DNA of 64,000 bases from Cyclina sinensis (taxonomy: Eukaryota; Mollusca; Bivalvia; Venerida; Veneridae): NCBI GenBank assembly GCA_012932295.1, contig JAAONU010000002.1, positions 19,313,770 to 19,377,769 of the forward strand, written 5' to 3'. The notes below the pieces were generated by a model. It had not been told where the DNA came from. It worked only from the letters and a program-made list of their open reading frames with translations, and made no database searches. Both the position numbers and the translations under genes were made by a program. Shown piece after piece: positions 22,813 to 35,561 of this stretch; within the stretch, counting starts at the first letter, position 1; each line of letters starts with the position of its first letter.

Positions 22813-24140
22813 CTCAGTTCTAGGTCTTGAGGTTTTAGGAAAGAAGATTGCCAAAGTTTTCATTCTATAGGCCTATGTAAAATCTAATGGGCGGGTTCTT
22901 TATTGATTCCAGGGACATTATTTGAACAATCTCGGTAGAGGTCTACTAGACAAAGGTGATACAAAATATATTTAGACTCAAAGCCTTAAGGTTAAAGAGT
23001 AGAAGATTTTTTAAGTTTTAATTATATAATTATGTCTTAATAAAACTAAGTGACCCCCGGGGCAGGGCCATAAATGACCATAGGAGCATAATTTAAGTAA
23101 TCGTAGTAAAGGACCTCTGTATGTAGCTCCATACAAAATATCTCAGCTCTAGACCTTGTGGTTTCAGACACAAATATTTTCAAAGTTTTTCCAATCTAAT
23201 TCAATGCAAAACACGTGATCCCTGGGGGGAGGCCAATTTTGACCCAAGGAACATAATTTGAACAATCTCGGTACAGGTCTACTAGACAATATGACGAATT
23301 AAAACGATGAAGTTTAAGAGTAGAAGATATTTTAAATATTTTCCTATAAATGTCTTTATAAAACTAAGTGACCTACCGGAGCAGTGTCATTTATAATCAC
23401 AGGGCTATAATTTGAACAATCTTGGTAGAGTACGTCTAGATGGTGCTCCACGCAAAATATCTCAGCTCTAGTTCAAAAAGATTTTCTAAGTTCTGGGCAA
23501 AACATGTGACCTTTGCGGTGGGGCCATTTTTGACTCCAGAGACATCAATTAAACAATCTTGGTAGAGATCTAATAAATAATGACTTACCCTAAATTTCAG
23601 AGCTCTGGACCAAGTTGTTACAGGCAAGAGGATTTCCCTTTGGTTGCCATAGCAATTAGAGTTCTGCCTGGAATTGAATTATTTGAACAACTTGGTAGAG
23701 CTTCATGCAAGGAATATCTGTGCAAAGTTTCCCTCAATTTGGCGCACCAGTTTTAGAGGAGATGTTGTTTAAAGATAAAGTTAACGATGCACGACGGTCG
23801 ACGCACGACGGACACAGCCCGGTCTCAATAGCTTACCATGAACACACTGTGCTCATGTTAGCTAACAACTGAACACCGGGGACCAATATTTGAACAACTT
23901 TTGTGGAGGTCTACTAGACATTTCTACCAAAAAAAATCAAATTTCTGTGACTTGTGGCTCTTGACAAGAAGAGTTTCATAGATTTTCTAAATATTCAAAA
24001 TAATTCTATGTTAAATATGTGATCGCTTTAATGGGACCAGTTTTGACCCAGGCGCCATTATTTGAACAATTTTGGGGAAAGTACACTAGACAATGATATA
24101 TTCTAAATATCTTAGCTCTATGAGGTCCTTGAAAGATTTT
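22813..24140 (+). repeat. Headless alpha arrays
   Basis: Diverged alpha units run from 22813 to a decayed tail at about 23760-23868 (GACGATGCACGACGGTCGAC, TTACCATGAACACACTGTGC, GTTAGCTAA). About 270 bp more of alpha follow. No head is found, so these are truncated elements. Confidence 0.7.
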
Positions 24141-24144
24141 CTTT

Positions 24145-26290
24145 ACAAGAGGGCCATGACGGCCCTCTATCGCTCACCTGAATACTCTTCTGCCCCAGGA
24201 CCAACCTTACAATACTGGAGAAAAAACAACTAACTTGGCTGAATTCCCTATGCTTTCAGAGAGGCAAGAATCTATCTGACGTTCAGACTGTAGTCTATAT
24301 TTACCAAATGAGTAATTCTTTATATAGAGCAACAGGTGCATTAATCCTGTTATAGAACATCTCCCTTCTTGTAAATAAACTGAATATCATTTTATGGAAT
24401 AAAGAAATGATTGTGAATAAATAATGTAAGCTGCACTTACATTATAAGTGTTTGTTATGTTCATTTACTCATGATTTTTTTATGACCTAAAGTCAGTTTA
24501 TTCATAAATGAAAGTCCACACTAATTTAGAAACAGAGTTCTCATATCCAATAAATGACTGGAATACCTATGATAAAAATCCACATGTTGCAGACACAGAA
24601 ATTATATTAAAGTTGAGAATAACTGGACTGTTATCAAGTGAGAAACGTTACCAAAATAAATTTAGCAACAGCTAACTAATTGTCCTGATAACATAATAAA
24701 CATAATAAACAACTCACTATTTCAAAATGTTAATATGTCATAGATTCAGTAATTTTCCTTTTAACCTGTCTCCATATCTTGTTACATGTGGCTCTGGTGT
24801 AGTTTTTTTCCAGGTAATTTTGGTGATACAGGTTGTTTGGGTGTAACAGTGCTATAGTTTGAATTCATTGTTCAGGCTGTTCAGTTTTCCTTTTCACTCT
24901 CCTATACAAAATAAAGAACCCCAGGCAGACCCTACTGTAAAAATATGAATATCTTTGTACAATGCTACATAGCAAATATCCAAGATCTAGAGCCTATAAT
25001 TTCTGACAAGAAGATTTCCATTGATTATATATTCACACAAATAGGACTATTTGGGTCGGGGTCAAATTTGACCACAGGAACATAATTTCGACAAAGTGGT
25101 AGATGTCCATTAGACAATGCAATAAACAAAATATCTAAGCTCTAAGGCTTACGGTTTCAGACAAAAATATTATCCATAGTTTCCTTTGATTTATGCCAGT
25201 GCCCTGGTTTATGACCTTAGATGACCCATATTCATACATCATAGAAATTAACAAGTTAAACACTTTCACTAAAAATCGTAATATCTCAATTCAAAATGTG
25301 ACTTCTAGAGTGTTTACAAGATTTTCCTTTGACCTAAGCCAGTGACCTAGTTTTTGTCTGAAGATGACCTATATTCAGTTTTGACCTAAACATCAACAAC
25401 ACAAAAATTAAAAAAAAAAATATGATATCTGACTTTTAAATGTGATCTCTAGAGTGTTAATGTTTGTGTTTGTTTTATGCCAGTGACCTAGTTTTTAACC
25501 AATGGTGACTCATATCTAAACACGACCTAGAAAACATCAACATAAACACTGTTACTGAAAATCAATGACTTCAAAATTTGACATACAGAGTCATAACAAG
25601 ATTTTCTTTGGATTGGCACATATTCAAGGTTAACCTAGAAATCATGTCGACAAACATTTTGACCCGGTTTAAACTTTGACGAAGTTATCATCACGGTACA
25701 CATTCTAAACAACTTTTATTAATACTAAATTGAAAATTTAGTCTTCAAAGTGTTAACAAGTTTTTCCTTCAATTTGGCCTGCTGACCTAGTTTCTGATCC
25801 TGTATGACCCGGTTTCATAAATGTCGGAGATATCATCAAGTCAAACATTCTGAGCAACTTCAATTAAAACTTGATAAAAATGTTGTTTCTGGAGTGTTAA
25901 CAAGGCTTTCCTTTGATTTCTCCTGGTGACCTAGTTTCTAATCCTACATGAATCGGTTTTAAACTTGACCAAGATATCATTATAGCAAACATTCTGGGCA
26001 ACATTCATTAATACTTGGTTAAAAATGTGGCCTCTAGACTGTTAACAAGGTTTCCCTTTGATTTGGTCTAGTGACCTAGTTTCTAATTCTACATGACCAA
26101 ATTTCAAACTTAACGAAGACATTGTAAAGGCAAATATTCTGAGCAACTTTCATTCAGACTTTATAAAAAATGTGGTCTCTATAGGGAAACAATGTTTACA
26201 TTTTATTTTGCCTGGTGACTTAGTTCCTGATCATACATAATTTCGAACTTGATTAAGAAATCATCAAGGCAAACATTCTTAGAAACAAAT
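24145..26290 (+). mobile_element. T1/beta-like element, tail missing, alpha insert
   Basis: Head CAAGAGGGCCATGACGGCCC and CGCTCACCTGAATACTC. The 5' part (CCAACCTTACAATAC to about 24890) matches the 16964 element. Roughly 250 bp of alpha-like sequence (24930-25190, TAGACAATGC) precede beta units (TGACCTAGTTTCTAATCC, AACATTCTGAGCAACTT) that fade out near 26290 with no tail. Confidence 0.65.
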
Positions 26291-27200
26291 TTCTAAATGG
26301 AATACTCTAAATACTCTGTTGGGCAATGTTATAAATATAATGCTTAAATCAAATGTCAGAAGTCTCTATTGTAAAAATTCTGAATTCATAGCTCTCGTTA
26401 CGTGTTTATTGTATACGTCTTAAATTAATTGCAAATCGTAAAATGTACGCGGTATAGGCGACAAACGGCTGGGAAACAGCGGATGATTTTGTTATAGGTG
26501 TATTCAGTCGGCCGCAGTTGGCAATTGATTTAATCGAAAGTACCATAAATGTATAAAAAATATCAGAGAAGTTAAGGAGTTATTAAATGGCGACAAGAGT
26601 TGTGCATATAGCAAGATTTTTGATGATTTGATAATTCTCTGGATTGAGTGAATGCCTTGCAGTACCGTTTCGCTTTCACCTCTGGTACCAACAAAGGCGA
26701 CATGGTGACGATTCTTGAAAATATAACAACGCCCATCGAAGAGGTTTTAACTAAAATAACCCTCGCTTCATAGATGATTTAACCCCATTAAAACAATCCG
26801 GGATCCTGTCCGGTTGCTCTAGTGGGTCTTGTCTCGGCCATTCACACTCTACCGCCGCCCTACCATGTAAAGAAGCTGTCATTTACTTGCACAGGTATGT
26901 TCTGGTTACCCGCCTAGGTTAACTTTGTCGGCCCATGAAAAGTATGTGTAAATTAACTGACTGCCTGAGTATTCCTAATCAGACCTGTAGAGACCCCATT
27001 TTGCTTCAAAACTGTTCCTATGAAAAATGACGGAAAATGTCTAATATAAGGGTAATTTAGTGCAACAAACTTCAACTTAGCGAATGCGAAGTTATATTAT
27101 GGAAGATTATTTATGCAAAAATTGTATTGTTGCATTTGGTGAAATACTTCATATTAAAAGGCAAATGTATGCTACGTACTTTAGTAGATTCATATAAGCG
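26291..27200. other. No recognised feature
   Basis: A moderately CpG-containing unique stretch. At 26886-26896 a CACAG/GTATGT sequence resembles a splice donor after a C-rich block. No open frame supports an exon, so this is only a note. Confidence 0.25.
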
Positions 27201-27960
27201 CTAAATAGTATTTCATAATAATGATGGTATGCGCTATGACTAGTAGAAAAATCTATTTTAGCCTCGGTGACCTTGACCCAAGTGTCCACAAAAGTCACTC
27301 TAAGGTAGACGTCCTTGCGAATTACCTACACACCAAATATCTAAGATATTGGTCAATAAATGAAGACTCTATGGGGAAAAGTACAAAAATCTATTTTAAG
27401 CTTCGATGATTTTGACCTTGACTCCAGTGAATGGCAGAGGTCAATGCAAGATGCTTTTATACCAAATATCTAATAAATCGGTCAATAAATAAAGGCTCTG
27501 TGTTGAAATGGCTATTTTCAGCCTTAGTGACCCCAGGGGCAGGGCCAATTTTCTTCCCAGGGCCAAGATTTCAACAAACTTAATAGAGGTCTATTAAGCC
27601 ATGTTACACAAATATCTAAACACAAAGCCTTGTGGCTACTGACAACAAAATTTTTAAATTTGCAAGTCTTTAAAAAGATGTGATCCCTAGGGCGGGGTCA
27701 ATATTATCCCCCATAAGCATAATTTGAATAATCTTGGTAAAGGTCCTTTAGATAAAGCTCCATGCAAATTATCTAAGCCCTAGACCTTGTAGATTCATAA
27801 AAGATTTTCAATGTTTCCCTTAATAAGACTTTACTAAATACCAGTGACCCTCTGGGCGGAATCATTAAAGACCCCAGGGCATGATTTGAGCCATGTCGTG
27901 TGTTTATCAACAATGTGGTCAAATTTTACAATTTCAGGTGTTTTTTTTATTTTCAGATAA
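27201..27960 (+). repeat. T1/alpha fragment, head and tail missing
   Basis: Contains the unique 5' segment of alpha elements (TGACCTTGACCC, ACACCAAATATCTAAGATAT, AATAAATGAAGACTCTATG), then decayed alpha units (GGGGCAGGGCCAATTTTC). Confidence 0.7.
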
Positions 27961-28139
27961 CAAATTATTTTGAAATTACTTTTCTATACTTTTAGTTGCA
28001 CTCTGGCTACCAGAGGTTACACTTATAGTGTAAATGTCGATGCGTAAATGCGTAAATAATTTTATTTAATATTTTTACAAAATGGACAATTTGGACATCA
28101 TACCACATAGCATGTAACATGCGTTATAGTTGCTTGGTT
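27961..28139. other. No recognised feature
   Basis: Short AT-rich spacer. Confidence 0.3.
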
Positions 28140-28620
28140 ATTGTATGAACCAAACTTGACCTAGAAATCATCGAAACAATGTTTCTGACAAATTTTCAGG
28201 TTATTTGGACTGAAAATGTAACCTTTGGAGTGTTAAAAATGTTTTTTTTCCATGTTTGGCCTCTGTGATCTAGTATTTAAACCCAGATGACCCATATTCG
28301 AACTTGCGCTGGAACTCATTGAAACTACGCAGGAATGTTTGTCACCCAAACATAGCTATGCATATCGTCAGGAGTTTCTGCTCTGATTATTTTGGCAGAG
28401 TTATGGGCACTTAGTCCTTTTTTTTTACTTTTCTATATTAAAATCTTGTCCACGCTTCATCTTAAAAACCACTGGAGGATTTCATTGAAACTACACAGGT
28501 ATGTTTGTCACCAAACCTAACTGTGCATATTGTCAAGAGTTTCTGGTCAGATTATTTCAGCAGTGTTATAGGCCCTTAGTCATTTTTGTACTATAACTTC
28601 TATATTAAGATCGTGTCCAA
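28140..28620 (+). repeat. Beta fragment followed by an about 150-bp tandem repeat
   Basis: 28140-28310 is one beta unit. Then come two diverged units (TTGAAACTACGCAGGAATG / TTGAAACTACACAGGTATG; GTCAGGAGTTTCTGCTC / GTCAAGAGTTTCTGGTC; ATTATTTTGGCAGAGTTAT / ATTATTTCAGCAGTGTTAT). The array is cut off at the LINE start. Confidence 0.65.
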
Positions 28621-31083
28621 TTAAGTGAAGTAGAAAAACAAAGCTGCGAGGGGTTGTTAACACAATATGAATGTGAGTACGCTTTAAAAGATATGGAGAA
28701 TAATAAGAGTCCAGGATCGGATGGATTGAGTGTTGAATTCTACAAGATATTTTGGAACTCTATAAAAACTTTCTATTTAGATTCAATAAATAACTCATAT
28801 CAAACTGGACATCTCACTACTTTACAAAAGCAGGGCATTATATCCTTAATTCCAAAACCTAATAAAGACCTTTTGCATTTATCTAACTAAAGACCGATAA
28901 GTTTATTAAATGTAGATTACAAAATTGCAACAAAAGCTATATCAAACAGAATAAAACGTGTTTTACCAACTATCATAAGCTTTGAACAAACCGGTTTCAT
29001 GAAAAATAGATATACAGGAGAAAATGTACGGACCATATTTGATATAATAGAATACTTAAATAAAAATAACAAACCAGGACTCCTATTCTTTGCAGATTTT
29101 GAAAAGGCATTTGATAGTCAAAAACAAGATTATATTACACAATGCTTAAAAAGATTTAATTTTGGTAAGGATTTAATTAATTGGACAAAAGTTTTTTATA
29201 ACGACATATCAAGCATGGTCTTAAATAACTTAACTTCCTGCTCTGATTATTTTGGCAGAGTTATGGGCATCTTTCAAAGTCTTTTGCAATAAAAAAAGGA
29301 GTCAGACAAGGCTGTCCTTTATCATCTTCCTTATTTATAATGTGCCTTGAACTGCTATCAAATTATATTAAAAACAATAAAAACATAATTGGAATTACCA
29401 TAAATGGAACAGAAATAAAACAGACCTTTTTTGCAGATGATGCAACGTTTATCAACAACGGAAGTCAAATCTCTTTTGAAACACTTATTGAGACATTAAC
29501 CAAATTCAGTAAAGTTTCAGGCCTAAACCTCAATACATCAAAATCAAAAGTTTTAAGGGTGGGATCTTTAAATAAAACAAATATAGTATTCTGCAAAACC
29601 AAGAATTTCATTTGGACTTCTTCACATACAAATACTCTAGGAATGACCTTTTACAATGACTCGAAATTAAATCTTGAAAAGAATTTTAGAACCAAAAATA
29701 AAAGAATTTCAAGAATGCTTAAAACAGTGGCAACATAGGAAACTTACATTAATGGGAAAAATAACAGTGATCAAAACTTTTGCTATTCCTATATTAATTT
29801 ATCCTTTCTCTGTCTTAAAAAATCCAACACAAAAAGACATAGATATAATTACAAAAGACATGTTTAAATTTATATGGGATGGTAAACCTGAAAAAATTAA
29901 AAGAGTTCAACTCTATCAAAACCACATGAATGGTGGATTAAAACTTACTAACATTGAAATGATGTTAAATCCTATTAAATCTGGCTGGGTAAAAAGTTAT
30001 ATTGATGAAAAGAACAATAGAAAATGGAAAATATTTTTTCAAGACATCTTTAAAAAATTTGGAGATTCTCTTTTATTTGAAAGTAATCTCCATCAAAAAG
30101 ACATAGAAAAAATTGCAAAGAAAGGAACTTTTATACATGATGTGATAAAATCTTGGTTTTTAGTAAGCAATAAATTCACAGGTGAAATTGATAAAGTTGA
30201 AAAACAAATAATCTGGAATAATTCAGATATAAAAATACAAAATACAACAGTATTTTAAAAAACTTGGTTTCAAAAAGGAATAAAATACATTGAACATCTA
30301 TTTGATTATCGAACAAAAAGATTCTACAACTTTAATCAATTTAGATATCTTTATAACATTCAGCAAACAGACTTTCTTAAATATCATAGTCTTATTAAAA
30401 GCATACCACCTCAATATAAACAAAAACTTATGCAGGAAGAAATAAATACCATGGGTAAAAGTACACTTTTAAACAAAATTAACACATTAAAGAAGATAAC
30501 AAAATATACATACAATATTCAGATGGAAAATTATGAAAATAAAAAATTAAAAGAGAAATGGGTAAATAGCATAGATATAAATGAAAATGATTTAAAGTGG
30601 AAAGACATGTTTTCAAATATTTACACATCTACTATTGATGCCAACTTGCATAATTTTCAATATAAATTCTTAATGCGCTTAATACCAACAAATAAATATT
30701 TATACAAATGTAAATTGTCCTCTTCAAATATGTGTGACTTTTGCAGTAGTTATATAGAGACAATAGAACATTTATTCTGGGAAAGTTCTGCTATACAAGA
30801 GTTATGGAGTAATTTGAGTAGATATTTGAAATTAAAATCATTTAACATTAATATTAGTAAACAAGATGCTTTATTTGGTAATAGTCAACAAGATAAATCA
30901 TTAAAATTCATTTTCATTTTAATGAAATTCTTTATAGTTAAAATGAAATTAAGACATGAAATTCCTACTTTTAAAATATTCATCAACTACCTCAAACTAA
31001 AAATAGAAACAGAAAAAGAAATAGCTTTATCAAAAGATAAACTTAATACCCACCTACAGAAATGGAGTAAATTTATCATTTAA
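28621..31083 (+). pseudogene. L1-type LINE reverse transcriptase ORF2, 5'-truncated
   Basis: Seen, in order: the finger region ALKDMENNKSPGSDGLSVEFY (28680), PKPNKD then RPISLLNVDYKIATKAI (28890), QTGFMKNR, the first catalytic Asp in FADFEKAFD (29090), KKGVRQGCPLSSSLF (29295), and the catalytic FADDAT (29432, a YADD variant). Then SGLNLNTSKSK, LTLMGKITVIKTFAIPILIY (29745), and a C-terminal zinc-ribbon-like C-x2-C...EHLFWES near 30745. This order is that of L1/Tx1-type ORF2. The upstream endonuclease and ORF1 are absent. Breaks are a stop at 28888-28890, a 32-bp frameshifting insertion near 29250, a frameshift near 29677 and a stop at 30256-30258. Reverse transcription by target priming is known for the family. 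This copy is dead. Confidence 0.93.
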
Positions 31084-31600
31084 GAAATTAAAAAAAGAAA
31101 AAAGAAATGACATCTGACAAATGATTGTTTTTTTGTTTTTTGTTGTTTTTTTTCTTATTCGTTAGTTTAAATTTTTGAATTTAACATTTACATATACTTA
31201 TTTTTTTTTTTAAATCAAGGACACTAGATATTATTATTTATTTATATATGTGAAAGGAGATGAAAGAAAATTTTCACATTGTATGCAAAAATAGAGTGTA
31301 AATATATGTCTATGTATGCATGCATGTGTGTGTGTGCGGATCTCTGTGTGCGTGTGTGTGTGTGTGCATGTGCGAGTGTGCATAAATTGTGTGTATAGAG
31401 TGTATATATATGTCAGAGTGACGTGCAGTGAGTATGGTTAGAACAATAGAGTGATTAATGTCGGATATTATACATGCAATCAATGTGCAAAATGATTGTG
31501 AATATAAAAGAAAAAAAAAGCTTGTGTCCAAGCTACTTCTCCAAAACGGCTTGGGGGCTTGAATTATAAATAAAACATCAGAAGGGGTTGGGAATAAAAC
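31084..31600 (+). other. LINE 3' untranslated region (probable)
   Basis: Follows the ORF2 stop. It has T-rich runs, then a GT-rich microsatellite and an A-rich run at 31508. AATAAA-like sequence occurs near 31566. The exact 3' end and any target-site duplication could not be fixed. Confidence 0.45.
31318..31382. repeat. (GT)n-rich microsatellite
   Basis: Imperfect GT repeats (TGTGTGTGTGCGGATCTCTG, GTGTGTGTGTGTGTGC). The open frame on the other strand here is just this repeat. Confidence 0.9.
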
Positions 31601-31812
31601 AATATTGTTCGCATGTCTTCAACCTTCATATAAGAATCTGAAGCAGAAAAACATTACCATTTACCTTCAGTTCATGCTCTATTTTTGACTGATCTCTTTT
31701 CCACAGGCATATTCAATTATATATTTACACCAGTTCCATTTCAAAGCTACATTTCGGGGGCATATGTATATTTCCAGTGACAGCTTTTGTTTTTTAATCA
31801 AAAATAAATAAA
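31601..31812. other. No recognised feature
   Basis: Unique AT-rich spacer. Confidence 0.3.
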
Positions 31813-32048
31813 CAAGAGGGCCAATGGCCCTAAAGCACTCACCTGGGTTCAAAGATGAAAGAAATTTTTATGAATGTAATGATGCATATCACAGAAATGG
31901 ACCAATGGAATTTAATTGCAACAGCTCCAAAAACAAAAAGTAGGTCAGTAGGTAAAAATATATAGGTCATGAGATGACATTTGTGAAATCGGAACAAAAA
32001 GCTGTACATACACACAACCCAATTTCATTGCTGTAGCTTTATAACAAA
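31813..32048 (+). mobile_element. T1 head with G core, truncated
   Basis: CAAGAGGGCCAATGGCCC, CACTCACCTGGGTTC, then the same 5' part as the element at 5808 and one to two G units (AGTAGGTCAGTAGG). The next T1 element interrupts it, and G sequence does not resume afterwards. Confidence 0.7.
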
Positions 32049-34826
32049 CAAGAGGGCCATGCTGGCCCTGGATCGCTCACCTGAGTACTTTGGCTGTAGG
32101 TCTGCTGCTAAGCAGTATTTCATTTTTTAATTGAAAATATGTAAGTGCCTACAAACCAAATATGTAAAATATCAGTCAATAAATAAAGGCTCTATGCCAG
32201 AAAGTAGAAATATCTATTATAAGCTATGGTGACCTTGACCCAGTGACCTCAAACCCTACCCATGCCGTCCATGCAAGGAACCTATATACTGAATATCAAA
32301 GATATTGGTCTATAAATGAAGGCTCTATGAGGTACAGTAGATAAATCTTTTTTTAGCCTCCATGACCTTTAACCTAATCTAATAATTTCAAAAAGCTTGC
32401 TTCATGCCAAATTTTAAAATTCTAGGCCTTGTGGTTTCAGACAAGAAGATTTTTAAAGATTTTCTTCTATACTGCTATTTAAAACTTATGACCCCTCGGG
32501 CGGGGCCAAAAGTGACCCCAGTGTCATTTTTCAAACAAACTAGGTAGAGGTCCACTAGACAATGCTGCATACCAAATATCTAAGCTGTAGGCATTCAGGT
32601 TTCCAGTAAGAAGATTTTTAAAGATTGCCTCTTTTACATACTAAGGGCCCCCGGGGCGGGGCCAATTTTGACACCGGGGCCAACATATAAACAATACTGG
32701 TAAAGGTTCTCAACACAATACTCCACACCAAATATCTAAGGTCTAGTCCTATTAGTTTCGGAGAAAAATGATTTTTCATGTTTTTCCTATATAACTATAT
32801 GTAAATCAATAGAACCCTGGGGCGTGGCCAATTTTGACCCAGGGGACATAATTTGAAGAAACTTGATAGAGGTCCACTAGACAATGCTGCACACCAAATA
32901 CCTAAACTCTACGCCTTGAGGTTTCTGACAATAAGATTTTTAAAATTTTTCCTATATAACTCTATATAAAACATTTGACCCCTAATGGGGGCATTTTTGA
33001 CCCAGGAGCCATAATTTGAACAAACTTGGTAGAGGTCCATTGGACAATGCTTCACACCAAATATCTAAACTCTAGGCCTTGCAGTTTCTGAAAAGAAGAT
33101 TTTTTCAAGTTTTTCCTATATAACTCTATGTAAAACATGTGACCCTCGGGGCTGGCCCATTTTGATCCAGGGGACATAATTTGAACAAACTTGATAGACA
33201 TTCACTAGACAATGCTGCATACCAAATATCTAAGCTGTAGGCATTGAGGTTTCCAGTAAGAAGATTTTTAAAGATTGCCTCTTTTACATATTAAGGGCCC
33301 CCGGGGCGGGGCCAATTTTGACCCCGGGGCCAACATATAAACAATACTGGTAAAGGTTCCAAACACAATACTCCACACCAAATATCTAAGGTCTAGTCCT
33401 ATTAGTTTCGGAGAAAAATGATTTTTCATGTTTTTCCTATACAACTATATGTAAATCAATAGAACCCTGGGGCGTGGCCAATTTTGACCCAGGGGACATA
33501 ATTTGAAGAAACTAGATAGAGGTCCACTAGACAATGCTGCACACCAAATACCTAAACTCTACGCCTTGTGGTTTCTGACAATAAGATTTTTTAAAGTTTT
33601 TCTTATATAACTCTATGTAAAACATGTGACCCCCGGGGCTGGGCCATTTTTTACCCAGGAGCCATGATTTGAACAAACTTGGTAGAGGTCCACTGGACAA
33701 TGCTGCACACCAAATATCTAAACTCTAGGCCTTGTGGTTTCAGACAAGAAGATTTTTAAAGTTTTTCCTATATAATTCTTTTTAAAACTAGTGACCCCTG
33801 GGGCAGGGCCATTTTTGACCCAGGGGTCATGATTTGAACAAACTTGGTAGAGGTCCACCTGATGATGCTTCATACCAAATATCTAAGTTCCATGCCTTGC
33901 GGTTTCTGACAAGAAGATTTTTAAAGTTTTTCCTATATAACTCAATGTAAATCAAGTGACCCCCAGGGAGGGGCTAGTTCTGACCCCAGGGTCATTATTT
34001 GAACAATCTTGGTAGAGGTCCACTAGATGATGCTCAACACCAAATATCTAAGCTCCATGCCTTGTGGTTTCTGACAAGAAGATTTTTTAAAGTTTTCCCT
34101 ATATAACTCTATGTAAATCAAGTAACCCCCAGGGCGGGGCCAGTTCTGACCCCAGGGTCACAATTTGAACAATCTTTGTAGAGGTCCACTAGATGATGCC
34201 TCATACCAAATATCTAAGCTCCAGGCCTTGCAGTTTCTGACAAGAAGATTTTTAAAGTTTTCTCTATATAACTCTATGTAAATCAAGTGACCCCCAGGGC
34301 GAGGCCATTTTTTACCCAGGAGCCATGATTTGAACAAACTTGGTAGAGGTCTACTGGACAATGCTGCACACAAAATATCTAAACTCTAGGCCTTGTGGTT
34401 TCAGACGAGAAGATTTTTAAAATTTTCCTATATAAGCCTTTGTAAAATCAATTGACCCCCCTGGGCAGGGCCAAATTTGACCCCAGGGTCATAATTTGAA
34501 TAAACTAGATAGAGGTCCACTAGACAATGCTACATACCAAATCTGAAGGCTCAGGGCCTTGTGGTTTCAAACAAGAAGATTTTCAAAGTTTTTCCTTTAA
34601 GTTGCCATAGCAACCAGAGTTCTTGATGGAATTGAATTCTTTGAACAACTTTGGTAGAGCTTCATGCAAGGAATATCCCAGGCATGTTTCATCAATGTTG
34701 GCTCAGCGGTTTAGGAGGAGATGTTGTTTAAGTCAAATTGTTGATGAAGCACGATGCACACCGACGCGCGCCGGACATTCAACTATTCCAAAATCTCACC
34801 CTGAGCAGGCTCAGGTGAGGTAAAAA
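32049..34826 (+). mobile_element. T1/alpha element with higher-order repeat
   Basis: Head CAAGAGGGCCATGCTGGCCC and CGCTCACCTGAGTACTTTGG. About fourteen alpha units follow. The tail is GTTGCCATAGCAACCAGAG, GACGCGCGCCGGACATTC, CACCCTGAGCAGGCTCAGG, TGAGGTAAAA. Four consecutive alpha units (from about 32580) are repeated from about 33230 with a 650-bp offset, giving a higher-order unit. Confidence 0.82.
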
Positions 34827-35423
34827 GTTATTACATTTTATCTGTGTCCAAATAAAATCTCCAACAGCATCCGTTTGTTTACGCTGCCGTTAAGGCAATT
34901 TCTTTAAAGGCCCTGTTAACACACTGATTCATTTATTTCGCAAAAGGGCAGATTTCTGTTGAAATCCCTTATTACTTAATTAAGAAATCACATAAATACA
35001 ACTAATAAAATATATTCCAGATACATGTTTATAAGTATATCAAGTTCATTTGCGTGATTCTTTGAGCAGCCATTTTCTTTGTCTTCCTTTGTCTTGTAGG
35101 TATGCATAAGTCGAAATACAATCAGAAATGAGATTGGATTTTTCTGTATTTATTACATAAATTATAAGCTCTATAATGGTACAGTGATATTCTGTAAAAA
35201 TTGTTGTATGCTCAAACTACTGTCTGCTTATTTTACTTTCAATACAATAATAATTGAGATGAGGTATTGCCTGTGGGTCATACACTTGAAGATGGTTAGG
35301 TTCTAAATTGTTTTAAAAGCCTAAATGTGATTGCTTTCGGCATGGAATATGTTAGTGTTAAAAAGCGTACATCTGTTAGACTTTCTTATCATAACAAACT
35401 TCATTTATGTTTTCGCTTTTCAG
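34827..35423. other. No recognised feature
   Basis: AT-rich unique sequence. It may be an intron of the decayed gene that follows: a TTTTCGCTTTTCAG acceptor-like site ends at 35423. Confidence 0.3.
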
Positions 35424-35561
35424 AATATTGTAAACTGAAGGAAGTAAGCAGGAAGCGCTTATACAGACAAAAAATGCATGAAAAAATACTTTGAAGAAAA
35501 AAAGAGAACAAAGTCTACAGAGTATCAGTGTCGATTGCGCCTGAAGAAAATATATAGATGA
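35424..35561 (+). pseudogene. Basic N-terminal exon-like piece (possible)
   Basis: After an acceptor-like TTTTCAG, reading across one frameshift in an A run (near 35483) gives a Lys/Arg-rich peptide. It includes KLKEVSRKRLYRQKMHEK, then YFEEKKRTKSTEYQCRLRL, with a stop at 35559-35561. Such basic, Tyr/Arg-rich N-termini occur in the uncharacterised transposon-like protein family seen downstream at 36.6-38.9 kb, so it may be the same gene. This is inference from residue pattern and position only. Confidence 0.3.

Noticed and set aside
26886..26896. Splice donor CACAG/GTATGT after a C-rich block
   Set aside because: No open frame, acceptor or partner exon could be found nearby.
28621..31083. 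The LINE as the source of the endonuclease relic at 47.2 kb
   Set aside because: This LINE copy has no endonuclease part. The relic ends with a stop where a LINE would continue into reverse transcriptase, and it lies 16 kb away in the opposite orientation.
31310..31531. His/Thr-rich minus-strand open frame
   Set aside because: Translation of the GT microsatellite.
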